The notes under the pieces: model-generated
Seen by the model: only the letters and a program-made list of their open reading frames with translations
Told to the model about the DNA's origin: nothing
Databases searched by the model: none
In this document: piece by piece, positions 1 to 8,215 of the stretch
Position numbering within the stretch: position 1 is the first letter of the stretch
Layout: the number at the start of each line of letters is the position of its first letter
Assembly: GCA_017983615.1 (NCBI GenBank)
Contig: JAGOBB010000006.1
Coordinates: forward strand, 1-64,000
Reading direction: 5' to 3'
Length of the DNA stretch: 64,000 nt
Source of the DNA: Azonexus sp.
Lineage (GTDB): Bacteria; Pseudomonadota; Gammaproteobacteria; Burkholderiales; Rhodocyclaceae
Position numbers and translations under genes: made by a program

Positions 1-65
1 CCGCGATCCGTCACCTGCTTGACCGCTTCGATCTTGAATTCTTCCGGGTAACGCTTGCTGCTCAT
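1..65 (-). CDS. IS3-family transposase OrfA, N-terminal fragment (cut by window edge)
   Basis: Reading leftward from the ATG at 65-63, the first 21 codons give MSSKRYPEEFKIEAVKQVTD followed by R. This is the usual start of the small IS3-family transposase protein OrfA, whose HTH domain binds the element ends. A good ribosome site (AAGGAG, 7 bases upstream on this strand) supports the start. The rest lies outside the window, so intactness, the OrfB frame and the frameshift signal cannot be judged. Confidence 0.75.
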   Translation of the reverse strand, partial: MSSKRYPEEFKIEAVKQVTDR

Positions 66-89
66 GACTTCTCCTTTTGCCTAAGTTTA

Positions 90-125
90 AGGCTTCGGAG
101 CGTCTACTGGTTCCGGGGCGATTCA
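90..125 (-). mobile_element. Terminal inverted repeat of the IS3-family element
   Basis: The bases before OrfA, read on the minus strand, begin TGAATCGCCCCGGAACCAGT. IS3-family ends typically start with TG and a GC-rich stretch of this kind, so the outer end is placed at 125. The matching end is outside the window. A target duplication, if any, would start at 126 (GGT). Confidence 0.6.
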
Positions 126-390
126 GGTGCGGGGTATCCGCGGGTGACTGTTAGGCTGGAATTGTGTTCTTGGTTACGTTTGTAGCCAAGAACGCTACGG
201 ATTACGGCATGACTGGACTTCTCCAATAGCGGACAAACAGGAGCGCTGCCGCAAAGCGGTCATTGGTCACAGCGCTCTGTCCTTGTTATTGAACTATTTA
301 AATCACCCCAACGGAGCAAAGTGGTTTTTGGCTGAATGCAAAATGACTTTCCCCCTTGTGCGCCCAGTTTAGGTTTCGGGGCGTGGCTTG
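126..390. other. Non-coding stretch between the IS end and the PEP-CTERM gene
   Basis: No convincing gene. The stretch is AT-richer than the surrounding sequence and has a small inverted repeat (TTCTTGG near 168 and CCAAGAA near 187) with no T-run. Nothing else is recognised. Confidence 0.4.
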
Positions 391-1041
391 CTAATTTGAC
401 TGCTTGCGGCGACGCGCAATGCGCAGCCCCGCAAGGCCAAGCCCAAGCAGTGCCAATGTTCCAGGTTCCGGCACATTGGATGGTAGCGAAGTGAGGTTGG
501 CGTCGTAAAAAAAGCTACCCGTCATCACCGCTCCGCCGTCACAAGATTGGCTGAACGATGCTGAGAATTGACTGATTTGACTGGCGGAAAAACTCAACTG
601 GTCCACAGTGAAGCTTCCAGTCAAGGTGTTACAGCCTCGATGACCATAGCTGATATCCAATCCTGGATGGCCGGCCGAAGCAAACGGAGCCCTTTCTGCA
701 TCTTCGTATACTTCGCCCAAGGCGATGGGAAGTCCCAATTGTTGGGTGGAGAAGTTGAGCATCGCGAACTGGTCATCTGCAACCAGCCATGGTGCTTTGA
801 GAAAGATAAAAGAAATGCTGTCAGTCGCAGGGTCAGCAGGTGTGCCGATATTGTTAAAGTTTGCAAAGTTCCAGATGAGCAAAGGGTCTGCGGATGAATA
901 GACGTTTTCAACCGACACACCCGAGGTAATCCAATCTCCAGCTGTTCCATTCAGCATGAAGCGTGCTACAGAAGCCTCGCTAGACGCGGCTATAAGCGTA
1001 GAAGCCAGAACGATTGCCTTTGTAATTTGCGTTGGGGACAT
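391..1041 (-). CDS. PEP-CTERM sorting domain protein
   Basis: A 216-residue secreted protein. It begins with a signal peptide (MSPTQITKAIVLASTLIAAS) and ends with the PEP-CTERM tripartite signal: a VPEPGTLALLGLGLAGL segment followed by the basic tail RRRKQSN. In this family the tail directs export and processing by an exosortase, usually in exopolysaccharide-forming bacteria. The middle is not recognised. I chose the ATG at 1041 over a longer frame because it starts the signal peptide and follows AGGA. No exosortase or epsH-like gene is in the window, so the partner must be elsewhere. The AT-richer composition suggests a different history from its neighbours. Confidence 0.85.
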   Translation of the reverse strand: MSPTQITKAIVLASTLIAASSEASVARFMLNGTAGDWITSGVSVENVYSSADPLLIWNFANFNNIGTPADPATDSISFIFLKAPWLVADDQFAMLNFSTQQLGLPIALGEVYEDAERAPFASAGHPGLDISYGHRGCNTLTGSFTVDQLSFSASQISQFSASFSQSCDGGAVMTGSFFYDANLTSLPSNVPEPGTLALLGLGLAGLRIARRRKQSN

Positions 1042-1594
1042 CAAGGAATCCTCACGAGTGTAAAAATGCAAATTATGCAAATAACATTCCATCATGCCGT
1101 GCGTGGCATTAATGACCGAGAAATCAATGGCTTGTTGGTTAATAAAATGCCATCTGTCATCGTATGGCCGGCAATGTGTAAATTTATTCGACAATCAATG
1201 AATTGCCACGGCTCGCTGCAAGCAGCTGCTGGTGCTATTGCCGGAGGAGCGCTACGGCTAAGTCGCCGGCCGGCACTGGGTTGTCCTACAAATCTGCACC
1301 GTGCTGGATCTTCGGATGCGTGATGGGAATGGCATCAGCTGCTCAGGGGGAGTGGAGTAGGCTACGTTTGGCGCCAGGAACGCGGTGGCCTTTGGGCAAT
1401 GGAATGGAGATTGGGTCGCAGCAACCAATCTGCTTTGCTCATTTCGGGCGATGGCTTGCCGGAGCGCCTCCGGTCCGCAGATCACCAAGCGGAACAATGT
1501 AAGAATTTGGCCAGTCTGGCGACTAATGGGAACTACGGCTCGAAACGAACCGTCCACTCAGAGCAGCAGGGTGCTGCCAGCGAAAGGTAATGCG
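1042..1594. other. Divergent intergenic region, no gene recognised
   Basis: About 550 bases separate the divergent PEP-CTERM and Msr genes. Short open frames exist on both strands, but none has a ribosome site or recognisable protein. The part beside the PEP-CTERM gene (1042-1200) is AT-rich and probably holds its promoter. No operator could be defined. Confidence 0.4.
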
Positions 1595-2935
1595 ATGTTT
1601 TCCCGTCAAACGATACGAGGTGTAATTTTGGCCATCTCCACCAGTTTTCTGATCAGTGCCGGCGCCGATGACAAGGTATCGGCCAATGCCGGCAAGGCAC
1701 CGGCGAAAGCGGTGGCTGTTGATTCCATCGTCCTTGGCATGGGCTGTTTCTGGGGTGCCGAAAAGCGCATGGCGGCGATCCCGGGTGTGCTCGATGTCGA
1801 AAGCGGCTATGCCAACGGCGATGTCGCCGGGACCTATCAGTCCGTCCTGAGCCACGAGCAGGCCTTGCGCGCCGGCAAATCGACCCGGCGCAACCATGCC
1901 GAGGTGGTCAAGGTCACTTTCGATCCGGCCAAGGTCGATCTGGAAAAGGTGTTGATCACCTTCTGGGAAAGCCACAATCCGACCCAGGGCGACCGTCAGG
2001 GCAACGACGTCGGCAGCAACTACCGCAGCGCCATCTACACCCATGATCCGGCGCAACAGGCCGTCGCGCTGCGCACCAGGGAAATCTATCAGGGCGCCCT
2101 GAAGGCAAGGAAGTTGGGCGCTATCACGACCGAAATCGCACCGCTGAAAACCTACTTCACGGCCGAGGAATACCATCAGAACTATCTGGTCAAGAATCCG
2201 GACGGCTACTGCGGCCTGGGCGGCACCGGCGTCAAGTATCCGACCGCTCAAGCAGGCACGTCGACGATCCAGCCGGCGGCTGCCAAGGCGCCGCGACTGG
2301 ACGGCAAGGCGCTGAATGCCGAGCGGCAGCTGGTGATCTTCGAGAGCGAGGACTGCGCCTATTGCCGCCAGTTCAAGGCTGAGGTGCTGGATCACTGGAA
2401 GTCTCCGGTTGCCGTCGTGCGCACGCTGAACCCCGAGGCGCCGACCGGCTGGACGCTGGAAAAGGCCTTGTTCGCCACGCCGACCATCGTGCTCTTCGAG
2501 AAGGGCAAGGAGGTTTCCCGCTACACCGGCTACAACGGGGAGAAGGCCCGCTTCTGGCAATGGCTGGGCTATCGCCTGCTGACGCCGGAACAGCAGAAGA
2601 TCGCCTTCGAACAAGGCACCGAACGGCCCTTCACTGGCTCCAATCTGGATGAGAAGCGGCCGGGCACCTTTGTCGATCCTGTCAGCGGTGCGCCCTTGTT
2701 TCGCAGCGACACCAAGTTCGAGAGCGGCACCGGCTGGCCGAGTTTCTTCAATCCGCTGCCCGGTTCGATCACGCTGCACGAGGATGTCAGCCTCGGCATG
2801 AAGCGCGTCGAGGTACGCAGCGCCAGTTCCGGTATCCACCTTGGACACGTCTTCAACGACGGTCCGCCGCCGAGCGGCAAGCGTTACTGCATCAACGGCA
2901 ATGTGCTGAAGTTTGTGCCCGACGCCGGCAAGTAG
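1595..2935 (+). CDS. Exported MsrA-thioredoxin-MsrB fusion, methionine sulfoxide reductase
   Basis: A 446-residue protein that should repair oxidised methionine outside the cytoplasm. Residues 1-23 look like a signal peptide. MsrA spans about 44-216, with the GCFWG active site (Cys51), the EYHQNYL motif and a likely resolving Cys206. Residues about 240-325 form a thioredoxin-like domain with Cys254-Ala-Tyr-Cys257. MsrB spans about 329-442, with GTGWPSF, HLGHVF and the catalytic Cys432 in RYCINGN. The CxxC zinc pairs of many MsrB proteins are absent. The order MsrA-Trx-MsrB differs from Neisseria PilB (Trx-MsrA-MsrB). The start at 1595 has AAGG upstream and opens the signal peptide; a longer frame upstream lacks coding character. 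Confidence 0.9.
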   Translation: MFSRQTIRGVILAISTSFLISAGADDKVSANAGKAPAKAVAVDSIVLGMGCFWGAEKRMAAIPGVLDVESGYANGDVAGTYQSVLSHEQALRAGKSTRRNHAEVVKVTFDPAKVDLEKVLITFWESHNPTQGDRQGNDVGSNYRSAIYTHDPAQQAVALRTREIYQGALKARKLGAITTEIAPLKTYFTAEEYHQNYLVKNPDGYCGLGGTGVKYPTAQAGTSTIQPAAAKAPRLDGKALNAERQLVIFESEDCAYCRQFKAEVLDHWKSPVAVVRTLNPEAPTGWTLEKALFATPTIVLFEKGKEVSRYTGYNGEKARFWQWLGYRLLTPEQQKIAFEQGTERPFTGSNLDEKRPGTFVDPVSGAPLFRSDTKFESGTGWPSFFNPLPGSITLHEDVSLGMKRVEVRSASSGIHLGHVFNDGPPPSGKRYCINGNVLKFVPDAGK

Positions 2936-2956
2936 GGCGGTAGCGGCGTGTATTCG

Positions 2957-2976
2957 ACGGGGCCTGTGGGCCCCGT
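2957..2976 (+). terminator. Hairpin after the Msr fusion
   Basis: ACGGGGCC and GGCCCCGT form an 8-bp stem around a TGTG loop, followed by TGTCATTTT. It lies about 20 bases after the stop codon. The T-run is weak. Confidence 0.55.
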
Positions 2977-3109
2977 TGTCATTTTGGCTTGTCGCAAAGT
3001 CGACAATCGGCGCTACCCCGGAACCCGCCGGGCAAGGAATGGCGGGCTTTCGGTTATTGGCACTGCTCTTGCGTTGCTGGCTCATCCTGCTTTTCGAGCT
3101 TCCAATGCC

Positions 3110-3448
3110 ATGAGTTCTGCCCAATCCGCTGCCTTCTCCTGCATTTCGGCCGCCGATGCGGTCGCCCTGCTGCGCGCCGAGCCGACTGCCACCGTCTTCG
3201 ATGTACGCGACATGGCCAGCTACCAGAAGGCGCATGTCGATGGCGCCGCCCATCTGTCCGAGGATCGCCTGCTGAGCTGGACGCGCCGGCTGGCGAAGGA
3301 GGCGCCGGTGCTCATTTACTGCTATCACGGCAATGCGAGCAAGATTTACGCGCAGATGTTCGTCGATTTCCGCCATGCGCGGGTGTTCAGCGTTGATGGT
3401 GGCTACGAGGCGCTGGCGGCGGTGCTGGCTGGCACGGTCGCGGCATGA
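3110..3448 (+). CDS. GlpE-like rhodanese (thiosulfate sulfurtransferase)
   Basis: A 112-residue single-domain rhodanese. It has the FDVRD turn, the AHVDGAAHL motif and the active-site loop CYHGNASK, whose Cys carries the persulfide. That loop is typical of GlpE, which moves sulfur from thiosulfate to cyanide or a thiol. The start at 3110 fits the domain; its ribosome site is weak. The stop overlaps the next start (ATGA), so the two genes are probably translated together. Confidence 0.85.
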   Translation: MSSAQSAAFSCISAADAVALLRAEPTATVFDVRDMASYQKAHVDGAAHLSEDRLLSWTRRLAKEAPVLIYCYHGNASKIYAQMFVDFRHARVFSVDGGYEALAAVLAGTVAA

Positions 3449-3813
3449 CGGCGGAAGAAGTGGCAGCATGGGTCAGCGCGCATCCGCTGTCGGCCAGCGA
3501 TGTCGATTGCGCCACGGCGGTCATGCTTAAAATTCTCGATGGCAAGTGCAAGATGGGCGCCGTGGACAAGGTGGTCATGGCCTGTCTCTACGATGCCGTG
3601 AAAGACCGACCCGGCCAGCGCTTTGGCGACGAATTCCATGCCCTGATCGCCAGCGCGCGCAGCAATGCCAGCGAGGCGCTGAAGAATTTCATTTACGAAA
3701 AGCGGGTGCTGGCCGAAACGGCAATTTCCCGCCCGGTCATGAAGACCTTCAAGGCGATGATCCGCCAGCAGGGACTGTTTGCTGGCCTGGGCGAAGAGGA
3801 GGTCGCAGAATGA
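3445..3813 (+). CDS. Conserved-looking hypothetical protein, 122 aa
   Basis: I do not recognise this protein. It is soluble, has no signal peptide or membrane segment, and looks mostly helical. Two cysteines lie near the middle (VDCATAVMLKILDGKCKMG). It overlaps the rhodanese stop by 4 bases and the GST start by 4 bases, so all three genes form one tightly coupled operon, which hints at a role in thiol or sulfur chemistry (inference). Confidence 0.75.
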   Translation: MTAEEVAAWVSAHPLSASDVDCATAVMLKILDGKCKMGAVDKVVMACLYDAVKDRPGQRFGDEFHALIASARSNASEALKNFIYEKRVLAETAISRPVMKTFKAMIRQQGLFAGLGEEEVAE

Positions 3814-4442
3814 CCATGAAGTTCTACATGACGCCCGGCTCGTGTTCGACCGGCATCCACATCCTGCTCGAAGAATGCGGCCTGGTATTCGAGGCCCACA
3901 TCGTCAACCTGCTGGCCGGCGACCAGTACAAGAAGGATTACGCGGCGATCAACCCCAAGGGCACCATTCCGGCGCTGGTCCTTGACGACGGCACGGCGCT
4001 GACCGAGTTTTCCGCCATTGCCTGGTGGCTGGCTCGCAGCTACCCAAAACGCAAGCTGCTGCCGGAAAGCCTGGCCGACGAGGTGCAGGTGCTCAGCGTC
4101 ATGAATTACGCCGTGCATACGCTGCACACGCAAGGCTTCGCCCGAATCTTCACCACCGAGCGCTTTGCGCCGAGCAGCGCCGACCACGAATCGGTCAAGG
4201 CACAGGGCCGGCAGATCATCGACAAGGCCTTTGCCATCGTCAGTCGCCAGCTGACCGGGCGGCAATACGTTGTCGACCATTTCACCATCGCCGACGCGGC
4301 GCTGTTTTACGTCGAATTCTGGGCCGAGCGCATCGGCATCCCGCTACCGGAAAACTGCGCCGCCCACTATCGGCGCATGCTGACGCGGCCCACGGTGCGC
4401 CAGGTGCTGGCGGAAGAGGGGTACGCCTCGGTTCTACGCTGA
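3810..4442 (+). CDS. Glutathione S-transferase family protein
   Basis: A 210-residue cytosolic protein with the GST layout. The N-terminal thioredoxin-like domain has MTPGSCSTGIHILLEE; Cys12 sits where beta-class GSTs use a catalytic cysteine. The motifs NPKGTIPALVLDDG and LTEFSAIAWWLA bind glutathione, and the helical C-terminal domain has the FTIADAALFYV capping motif. GGAGG lies 9 bases before the start, which overlaps the preceding stop. The substrate is unknown. A copy of the dispersed repeat begins on the last base of the stop codon. Confidence 0.88.
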   Translation: MTMKFYMTPGSCSTGIHILLEECGLVFEAHIVNLLAGDQYKKDYAAINPKGTIPALVLDDGTALTEFSAIAWWLARSYPKRKLLPESLADEVQVLSVMNYAVHTLHTQGFARIFTTERFAPSSADHESVKAQGRQIIDKAFAIVSRQLTGRQYVVDHFTIADAALFYVEFWAERIGIPLPENCAAHYRRMLTRPTVRQVLAEEGYASVLR

Positions 4443-4486
4443 ATGCTACGGTCGGCCTGAAAAAAAGGCCAAAATCAAAATTCCGG
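4442..4486 (+). repeat. Dispersed repeat, short form (copy A)
   Basis: Core AATGCTACGGTCGGCC, then TG, seven A, GGCCAAAA and TCAAAATTCCGG. It begins on the last base of the GST stop codon, so it occupies the 3' untranslated region. One of about 13 short copies in the window. Confidence 0.85.
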
Positions 4487-4608
4487 TCTAATGGCCGAAA
4501 ACGCTGACTGGAAGCCGATTTCGGCCAATTGCCCAGTTTGTAGGCAGGGTGTCTAACTCCTTGTTGTCTTAGGTCTTATAGAGGACTGCCAACGGGCAAT
4601 GCACAGAC

Positions 4609-4617
4609 TTATCCACA
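4609..4617 (+). promoter_or_regulatory. Perfect DnaA-box sequence
   Basis: TTATCCACA matches the high-affinity DnaA box. It stands alone in the AT-rich part of a 290-base gap, followed by the symmetrical GGGGTTAACCC region. With no cluster of boxes and no dnaA or dnaN gene nearby it is not an origin. It may be a regulatory site or chance. Confidence 0.35.
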
Positions 4618-4735
4618 GAAACTGTGAATTAACCGGGGTTAACCCGTGACTGGCAGGTGGATCGAAACTTGCTGGATTCAATCTAAGCAGTGCGTTCTTC
4701 CTTGCATTTGTCGTTAACCAAACCGGAGGTGCATC

Positions 4736-4858
4736 ATGAACCATTCACAACAGCAGTTTTCCCGGCTTGCGACCGGCAACCGCCCATACGGCTCCGTGAT
4801 CCGGAACCTGGCGGCTTCCTCGATGCCCTCAGGAGAACCGCGATGCCCTCCCGCCTGA
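4736..4858 (+). CDS. Small ORF, 40 aa, upstream of and overlapping the next gene
   Basis: Begins MNHSQQQFSRLATGNRPYGS. GGAGG sits 8 bases before the ATG, a strong site for such a short frame. The last codons overlap the start of the gene at 4843 in another frame, a layout typical of leader peptides or coupled small genes. I recognise no family. The frame is Ser/Pro-rich near its end. Confidence 0.45.
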   Translation: MNHSQQQFSRLATGNRPYGSVIRNLAASSMPSGEPRCPPA

Positions 4859-5046
4859 ATGAAGAAATGATGTTCTGGATGCGCCTCGGCGCCTTTGCCT
4901 GTTTGTCGGAATACGTGCTGTCGACCGGCGCTTCGGTGGAAGACGCGGAGGAATTCCTGCTCGGCTGCCACAGCCTGCCGAGCAGCTTGCCTTCCCGCTA
5001 CGCCTGCCTGTCCGGCGGCGCGGCGAATACGACGGTTTACGGCTAG
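4843..5046 (+). CDS. Hypothetical protein, 67 aa
   Basis: Begins MPSRLNEEMMFWMRLGAFAC. AGGAG lies about 7 bases before the ATG, inside the preceding small frame, so translation may be coupled. The protein has a hydrophobic N-terminal half, an acidic EDAEEF segment and two cysteines. Not recognised. Confidence 0.55.
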   Translation: MPSRLNEEMMFWMRLGAFACLSEYVLSTGASVEDAEEFLLGCHSLPSSLPSRYACLSGGAANTTVYG

Positions 5047-5176
5047 GCGCCTGCACCGGATTCGACGCTTGCGCACTGCCGTGGTGCGGGTTGGAGATTC
5101 GGGAGACGCAGAACGGACTGCCGGATTTACGCCGGGGCATGGGTATGTCGCCGGGCCGGCGTCGGCTCATCCTGGC

Positions 5177-6874
5177 CTAAGCCACTGCCGGCGCGGAATT
5201 GACGGCGCTCAGGTTCAATTGCTTGTCGTGGTAGACCTCCAGCGTCGTTCGGTGGGCTACGCTGACCAGCGTGCAGTCAGGCAGGCGTTCGACCAGCAAC
5301 TGGTACATGCGGGCCTCGGTAGCGTTGTCCAGCGCGCTGGTGGCTTCGTCCAGGAAGAGGATGTCCGGCTTGTAAAGCAGGGCACGGGCGAAAGCCAGGC
5401 GCTGTTGTTCGCCGGGCGACAGGCGATGGCCCCAGCGTGCTTCTTCATGCAGACGGTTCGCGAACTGGGGCAGGCTGCAGTCGATCAGGATTTGGGTGCA
5501 GGTTGCGTCATCGACGGCATCGGCGGGCATCGGATAGGCCAGGGTCGCTTTCAGCGAGCCATCCGGGAGGTAGTTCTTTTGCGGGGTGAACATCACGCGC
5601 GCTTTGCGAGGCAGGCTGATGTGCCCTTTGCCAAAGGGCCAAAGACCGGCTATCGCGCGAAGCAGGGTGCTCTTGCCGGTTCCTGACGGGCCGCGCACCA
5701 GCCAGCGTTCGCCCGGGGCAAAGGCTACGCCATCCACCGCGGTCAGTGGCTTGCCGTCGGGCAGGGTCAGCAAGACGTTGGTGGCCTCGACGTCGGGCGA
5801 GGAGGATTTATTGCTGAATTCAATGCCGGTTGGGGGCGGCGCCGAGATGGCGGCATCCATGCCACTGAGGCGCTGGGTCACTGCTGAAAGCTGGAAAAGA
5901 TCGCCATAGGACCTCGCAAACCAGGCAATCGCTGCCGCCGTTTCGGTAAAAGCGGCGACATCCTGCATCAGCGTGCCGATGCCTAGTTCTCCTGAAAGCA
6001 CCTTGGGAGCGATCGCGATGATGGGAACCAGCAGCGATACGACGGCAAAGCCGCCGGATGCCATGTTCAGGAAGATGTGATAGCGCATGAGTTCCGACCA
6101 GTTGCGCCGGATTTCCGAGAACAGGTGGGCAAGACGTCCCTGCTCGACGCTCTCGCCGCGATAGAGAGCGATCTGCTCGGCAGCATCGCGTACCTTGGCA
6201 AGCGCAAAGCGGAAATCCGCTTCAACCTTGTGTTGTTCGACCGTTACACCGGAAAGCTTGTGACCGGCCAGATGAGTGACGATGGTCTGCAGGACGCCCC
6301 AGAAAATTGCCAGCCAGAACATGTATCCGGGGATGGTCAGCGAACTGTCGCCGATGTTGAAGGTCATGGGGCCGGCCGTGTGCCAGAGAATCCAGCCCAT
6401 GGTGCCAAGCGCCCCCAGGTTGGCGACGAAGCCGAGCGTCAGCTGGATCATCAGGTGGACGTATTCCGTCATGTCCTGCGTCAGGCGCTGATCGGGGTTG
6501 TCCAGGGTGTTGTCGCGTTCGATCCGGTAGTAAGTGCGATCCTTGAACCAGCGACCCATCATGCTGTCGGTCAGACTCCAGCGCCATTTCATTTCCAGCG
6601 CCTGCTCCATGTAGCTCTTCGTGACGGCGACGGCAACGATGAAGGCGATAGCCACGAAGAGCAATACAAGATTGGCGTTGAACGCCGCAGCATCGCGGTT
6701 TTGCAGCGCGTCGTAAAAACCCTTGGTCAACTGTGTATTCCAGGCCATCAGGCCGGTATTTGCCGCGACAAGGACAAGCAGTACAGCCAGCAGGAGCCAG
6801 GCAAGTCGGCGTGCTTCTGAATTTAGCCAGAATGGTTTTGCAAGGCGAATTATCTGTGCGGAGCGAGAGATCAT
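5177..6874 (-). CDS. ABC transporter, fused permease and ATPase (YddA/SbmA-BacA type)
   Basis: A 565-residue half-transporter. The N-terminal ~330 residues contain about six membrane segments of the SbmA/BacA-like fold, with the family's FYDALQNRD motif after helix 1 and the KDRTYYRIERDNTLDNPDQR motif. The C-terminal ATPase has Walker A GPSGTGKST, signature LSPGEQQRLAFARAL, Walker B ILFLDEATSALD and the H-loop VAHR. This arrangement matches E. coli YddA and related exporters; the substrate is unknown. It stands alone, divergent from the SH3 protein gene at 7010. Confidence 0.88.
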   Translation of the reverse strand: MISRSAQIIRLAKPFWLNSEARRLAWLLLAVLLVLVAANTGLMAWNTQLTKGFYDALQNRDAAAFNANLVLLFVAIAFIVAVAVTKSYMEQALEMKWRWSLTDSMMGRWFKDRTYYRIERDNTLDNPDQRLTQDMTEYVHLMIQLTLGFVANLGALGTMGWILWHTAGPMTFNIGDSSLTIPGYMFWLAIFWGVLQTIVTHLAGHKLSGVTVEQHKVEADFRFALAKVRDAAEQIALYRGESVEQGRLAHLFSEIRRNWSELMRYHIFLNMASGGFAVVSLLVPIIAIAPKVLSGELGIGTLMQDVAAFTETAAAIAWFARSYGDLFQLSAVTQRLSGMDAAISAPPPTGIEFSNKSSSPDVEATNVLLTLPDGKPLTAVDGVAFAPGERWLVRGPSGTGKSTLLRAIAGLWPFGKGHISLPRKARVMFTPQKNYLPDGSLKATLAYPMPADAVDDATCTQILIDCSLPQFANRLHEEARWGHRLSPGEQQRLAFARALLYKPDILFLDEATSALDNATEARMYQLLVERLPDCTLVSVAHRTTLEVYHDKQLNLSAVNSAPAVA

Positions 6875-7009
6875 GGTGAATCGCCGAATCAGGGGTTATC
6901 AGGGAGATTGCTACAAGGGCCATGGCGGCTTTCGGCTTCGCCATGGCCGGTATTGCCACGATACAATCCAGCCAAGTATGAACGAATTGTATTCACAGGG
7001 AATAATTTT

Positions 7010-8140
7010 ATGACGGATCAAGGCGTTCGCTCGCGGAGCTTGCGACAAATTCTTGTCGGCATCCTTGAGTCTATCTTCGCTCGCCTTCCTGTTGCAGATG
7101 GCGGTCGTGCTGTGTGTGGGCTGCTGCTTGGCACGGCTATCCATGGCTGCGTGTGGGCGACAGCCGACGGCCCTGATTTTTATCGAGTTGGCTCGCTACC
7201 GCAGGCGAGCGCCCTGTTTTTGCGGGAAGAGCCTCGCCTGGATGCAAGGCGCGTCGCCGACCTGCCGGGTGATGCGCAGTGCCTGCGCAGTCTCGGATGC
7301 CAGGGAGGGCTGAGTTTCCAGGAATTCAACACGCTTCCTCAGGATGCAATACAACGGCGAGAGGAAGAGAATCCACGCTGGTGCAAGCTTTCCTATCAAG
7401 GCGTTACCGGCTGGGTGGAAGGACGTTTCCTTGCCGAGGCGGGATGTTCTTCGGCAATGCCACAAGCGGCGAGCGCGGTGAAGATCGATTTTGGCGGAGC
7501 GCCTGGTCGTCGGAGCGTCAAGGGACGTATCCGGGGAAGGCAGGACGTTGATTACCAGTTTCAAGGTGGGGCCGGCCAGACATTGTCTGTCGCGCTGATG
7601 GCCACGAATCGGCAGCAGTACTTCAACATCATTCCTCCGGGCGTTGACGAGGCGATGTTTATCGGCAACCTTTCCGGAGGTCGCTTCAAGCGTCTGCTGC
7701 CGGTCGACGGCATTTATACCGTACGAACCTATTTGATGCGTGCAGCCGCGCGCAGAAACGAATCGAGCAAATACTCCTTGCACATGGAACTGGGCGGTAA
7801 GCCCCTGGCGGCGCGGCCGGCAAGTGCCGACGCCCTGGTTCACGGTACGCCGTATCATGCAGTTGCCAGAATTGCCTGTGCCGATGCGCCGGCGAGCACT
7901 CAGCTGCAGTGCGAGGCGTTCGTCGTTCGCCGGGGTTTCGATGGCGCCGCAACACTGGAGGTTCGTCGGGACCTTGGTAGTCAACGCCAGATTCGGCGCA
8001 TCCTGTTTCTGAAAGGCCTGCCCGTCGCTTCTGATTCAACTGAGCCGCTCAGTCATGTGCGGAAAGGCGATCTGACGATCCTGCGCATTGGCGAGCAGGA
8101 GTACATGGAAGTTCCCGATGCGCTTATCTTTGGCGGGTAG
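7010..8140 (+). CDS. SH3-domain protein with a lysozyme-inhibitor-like beta domain
   Basis: A 376-residue envelope protein. A hydrophobic segment near residues 33-51 suggests export or anchoring. Residues about 58-135 resemble a bacterial SH3-like domain (LFLREEPRLDARRVADLPG, then WCKLSYQGVTGWVEGRFL). Residues about 155-255 contain VDYQFQGGAGQTLSVAL, YFNIIPPG and YTVRTYLMRAAAR, which I associate with PliG-like (g-type lysozyme inhibitor) beta domains; that link is from memory and moderate. The C-terminal third is not recognised. The start at 7010 has AGGGA upstream. It converges on the MscS gene. Confidence 0.65.
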   Translation: MTDQGVRSRSLRQILVGILESIFARLPVADGGRAVCGLLLGTAIHGCVWATADGPDFYRVGSLPQASALFLREEPRLDARRVADLPGDAQCLRSLGCQGGLSFQEFNTLPQDAIQRREEENPRWCKLSYQGVTGWVEGRFLAEAGCSSAMPQAASAVKIDFGGAPGRRSVKGRIRGRQDVDYQFQGGAGQTLSVALMATNRQQYFNIIPPGVDEAMFIGNLSGGRFKRLLPVDGIYTVRTYLMRAAARRNESSKYSLHMELGGKPLAARPASADALVHGTPYHAVARIACADAPASTQLQCEAFVVRRGFDGAATLEVRRDLGSQRQIRRILFLKGLPVASDSTEPLSHVRKGDLTILRIGEQEYMEVPDALIFGG

Positions 8141-8215
8141 ATTCGTACTCCTGTCGTTGCCGGCAGTTCGCTCCGTGTGACACAGTCGGCAGAAGCCGAT
8201 GCCCGGCGGAGGGGG

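Noticed and set aside
1523-3469. A 648-codon minus-strand frame opposite the Msr fusion
   Set aside because: No ribosome site or family; Msr active-site motifs fix the plus strand as coding.
4442-4486. Repeat copies as ordinary Rho-independent terminators
   Set aside because: The GGCC arms are too short and the A/T run is in the loop rather than after the stem; copies also occur within genes.
4491-4735. Possible replication origin
   Set aside because: Only one DnaA box, no dnaA/dnaN/gyrB neighbours.
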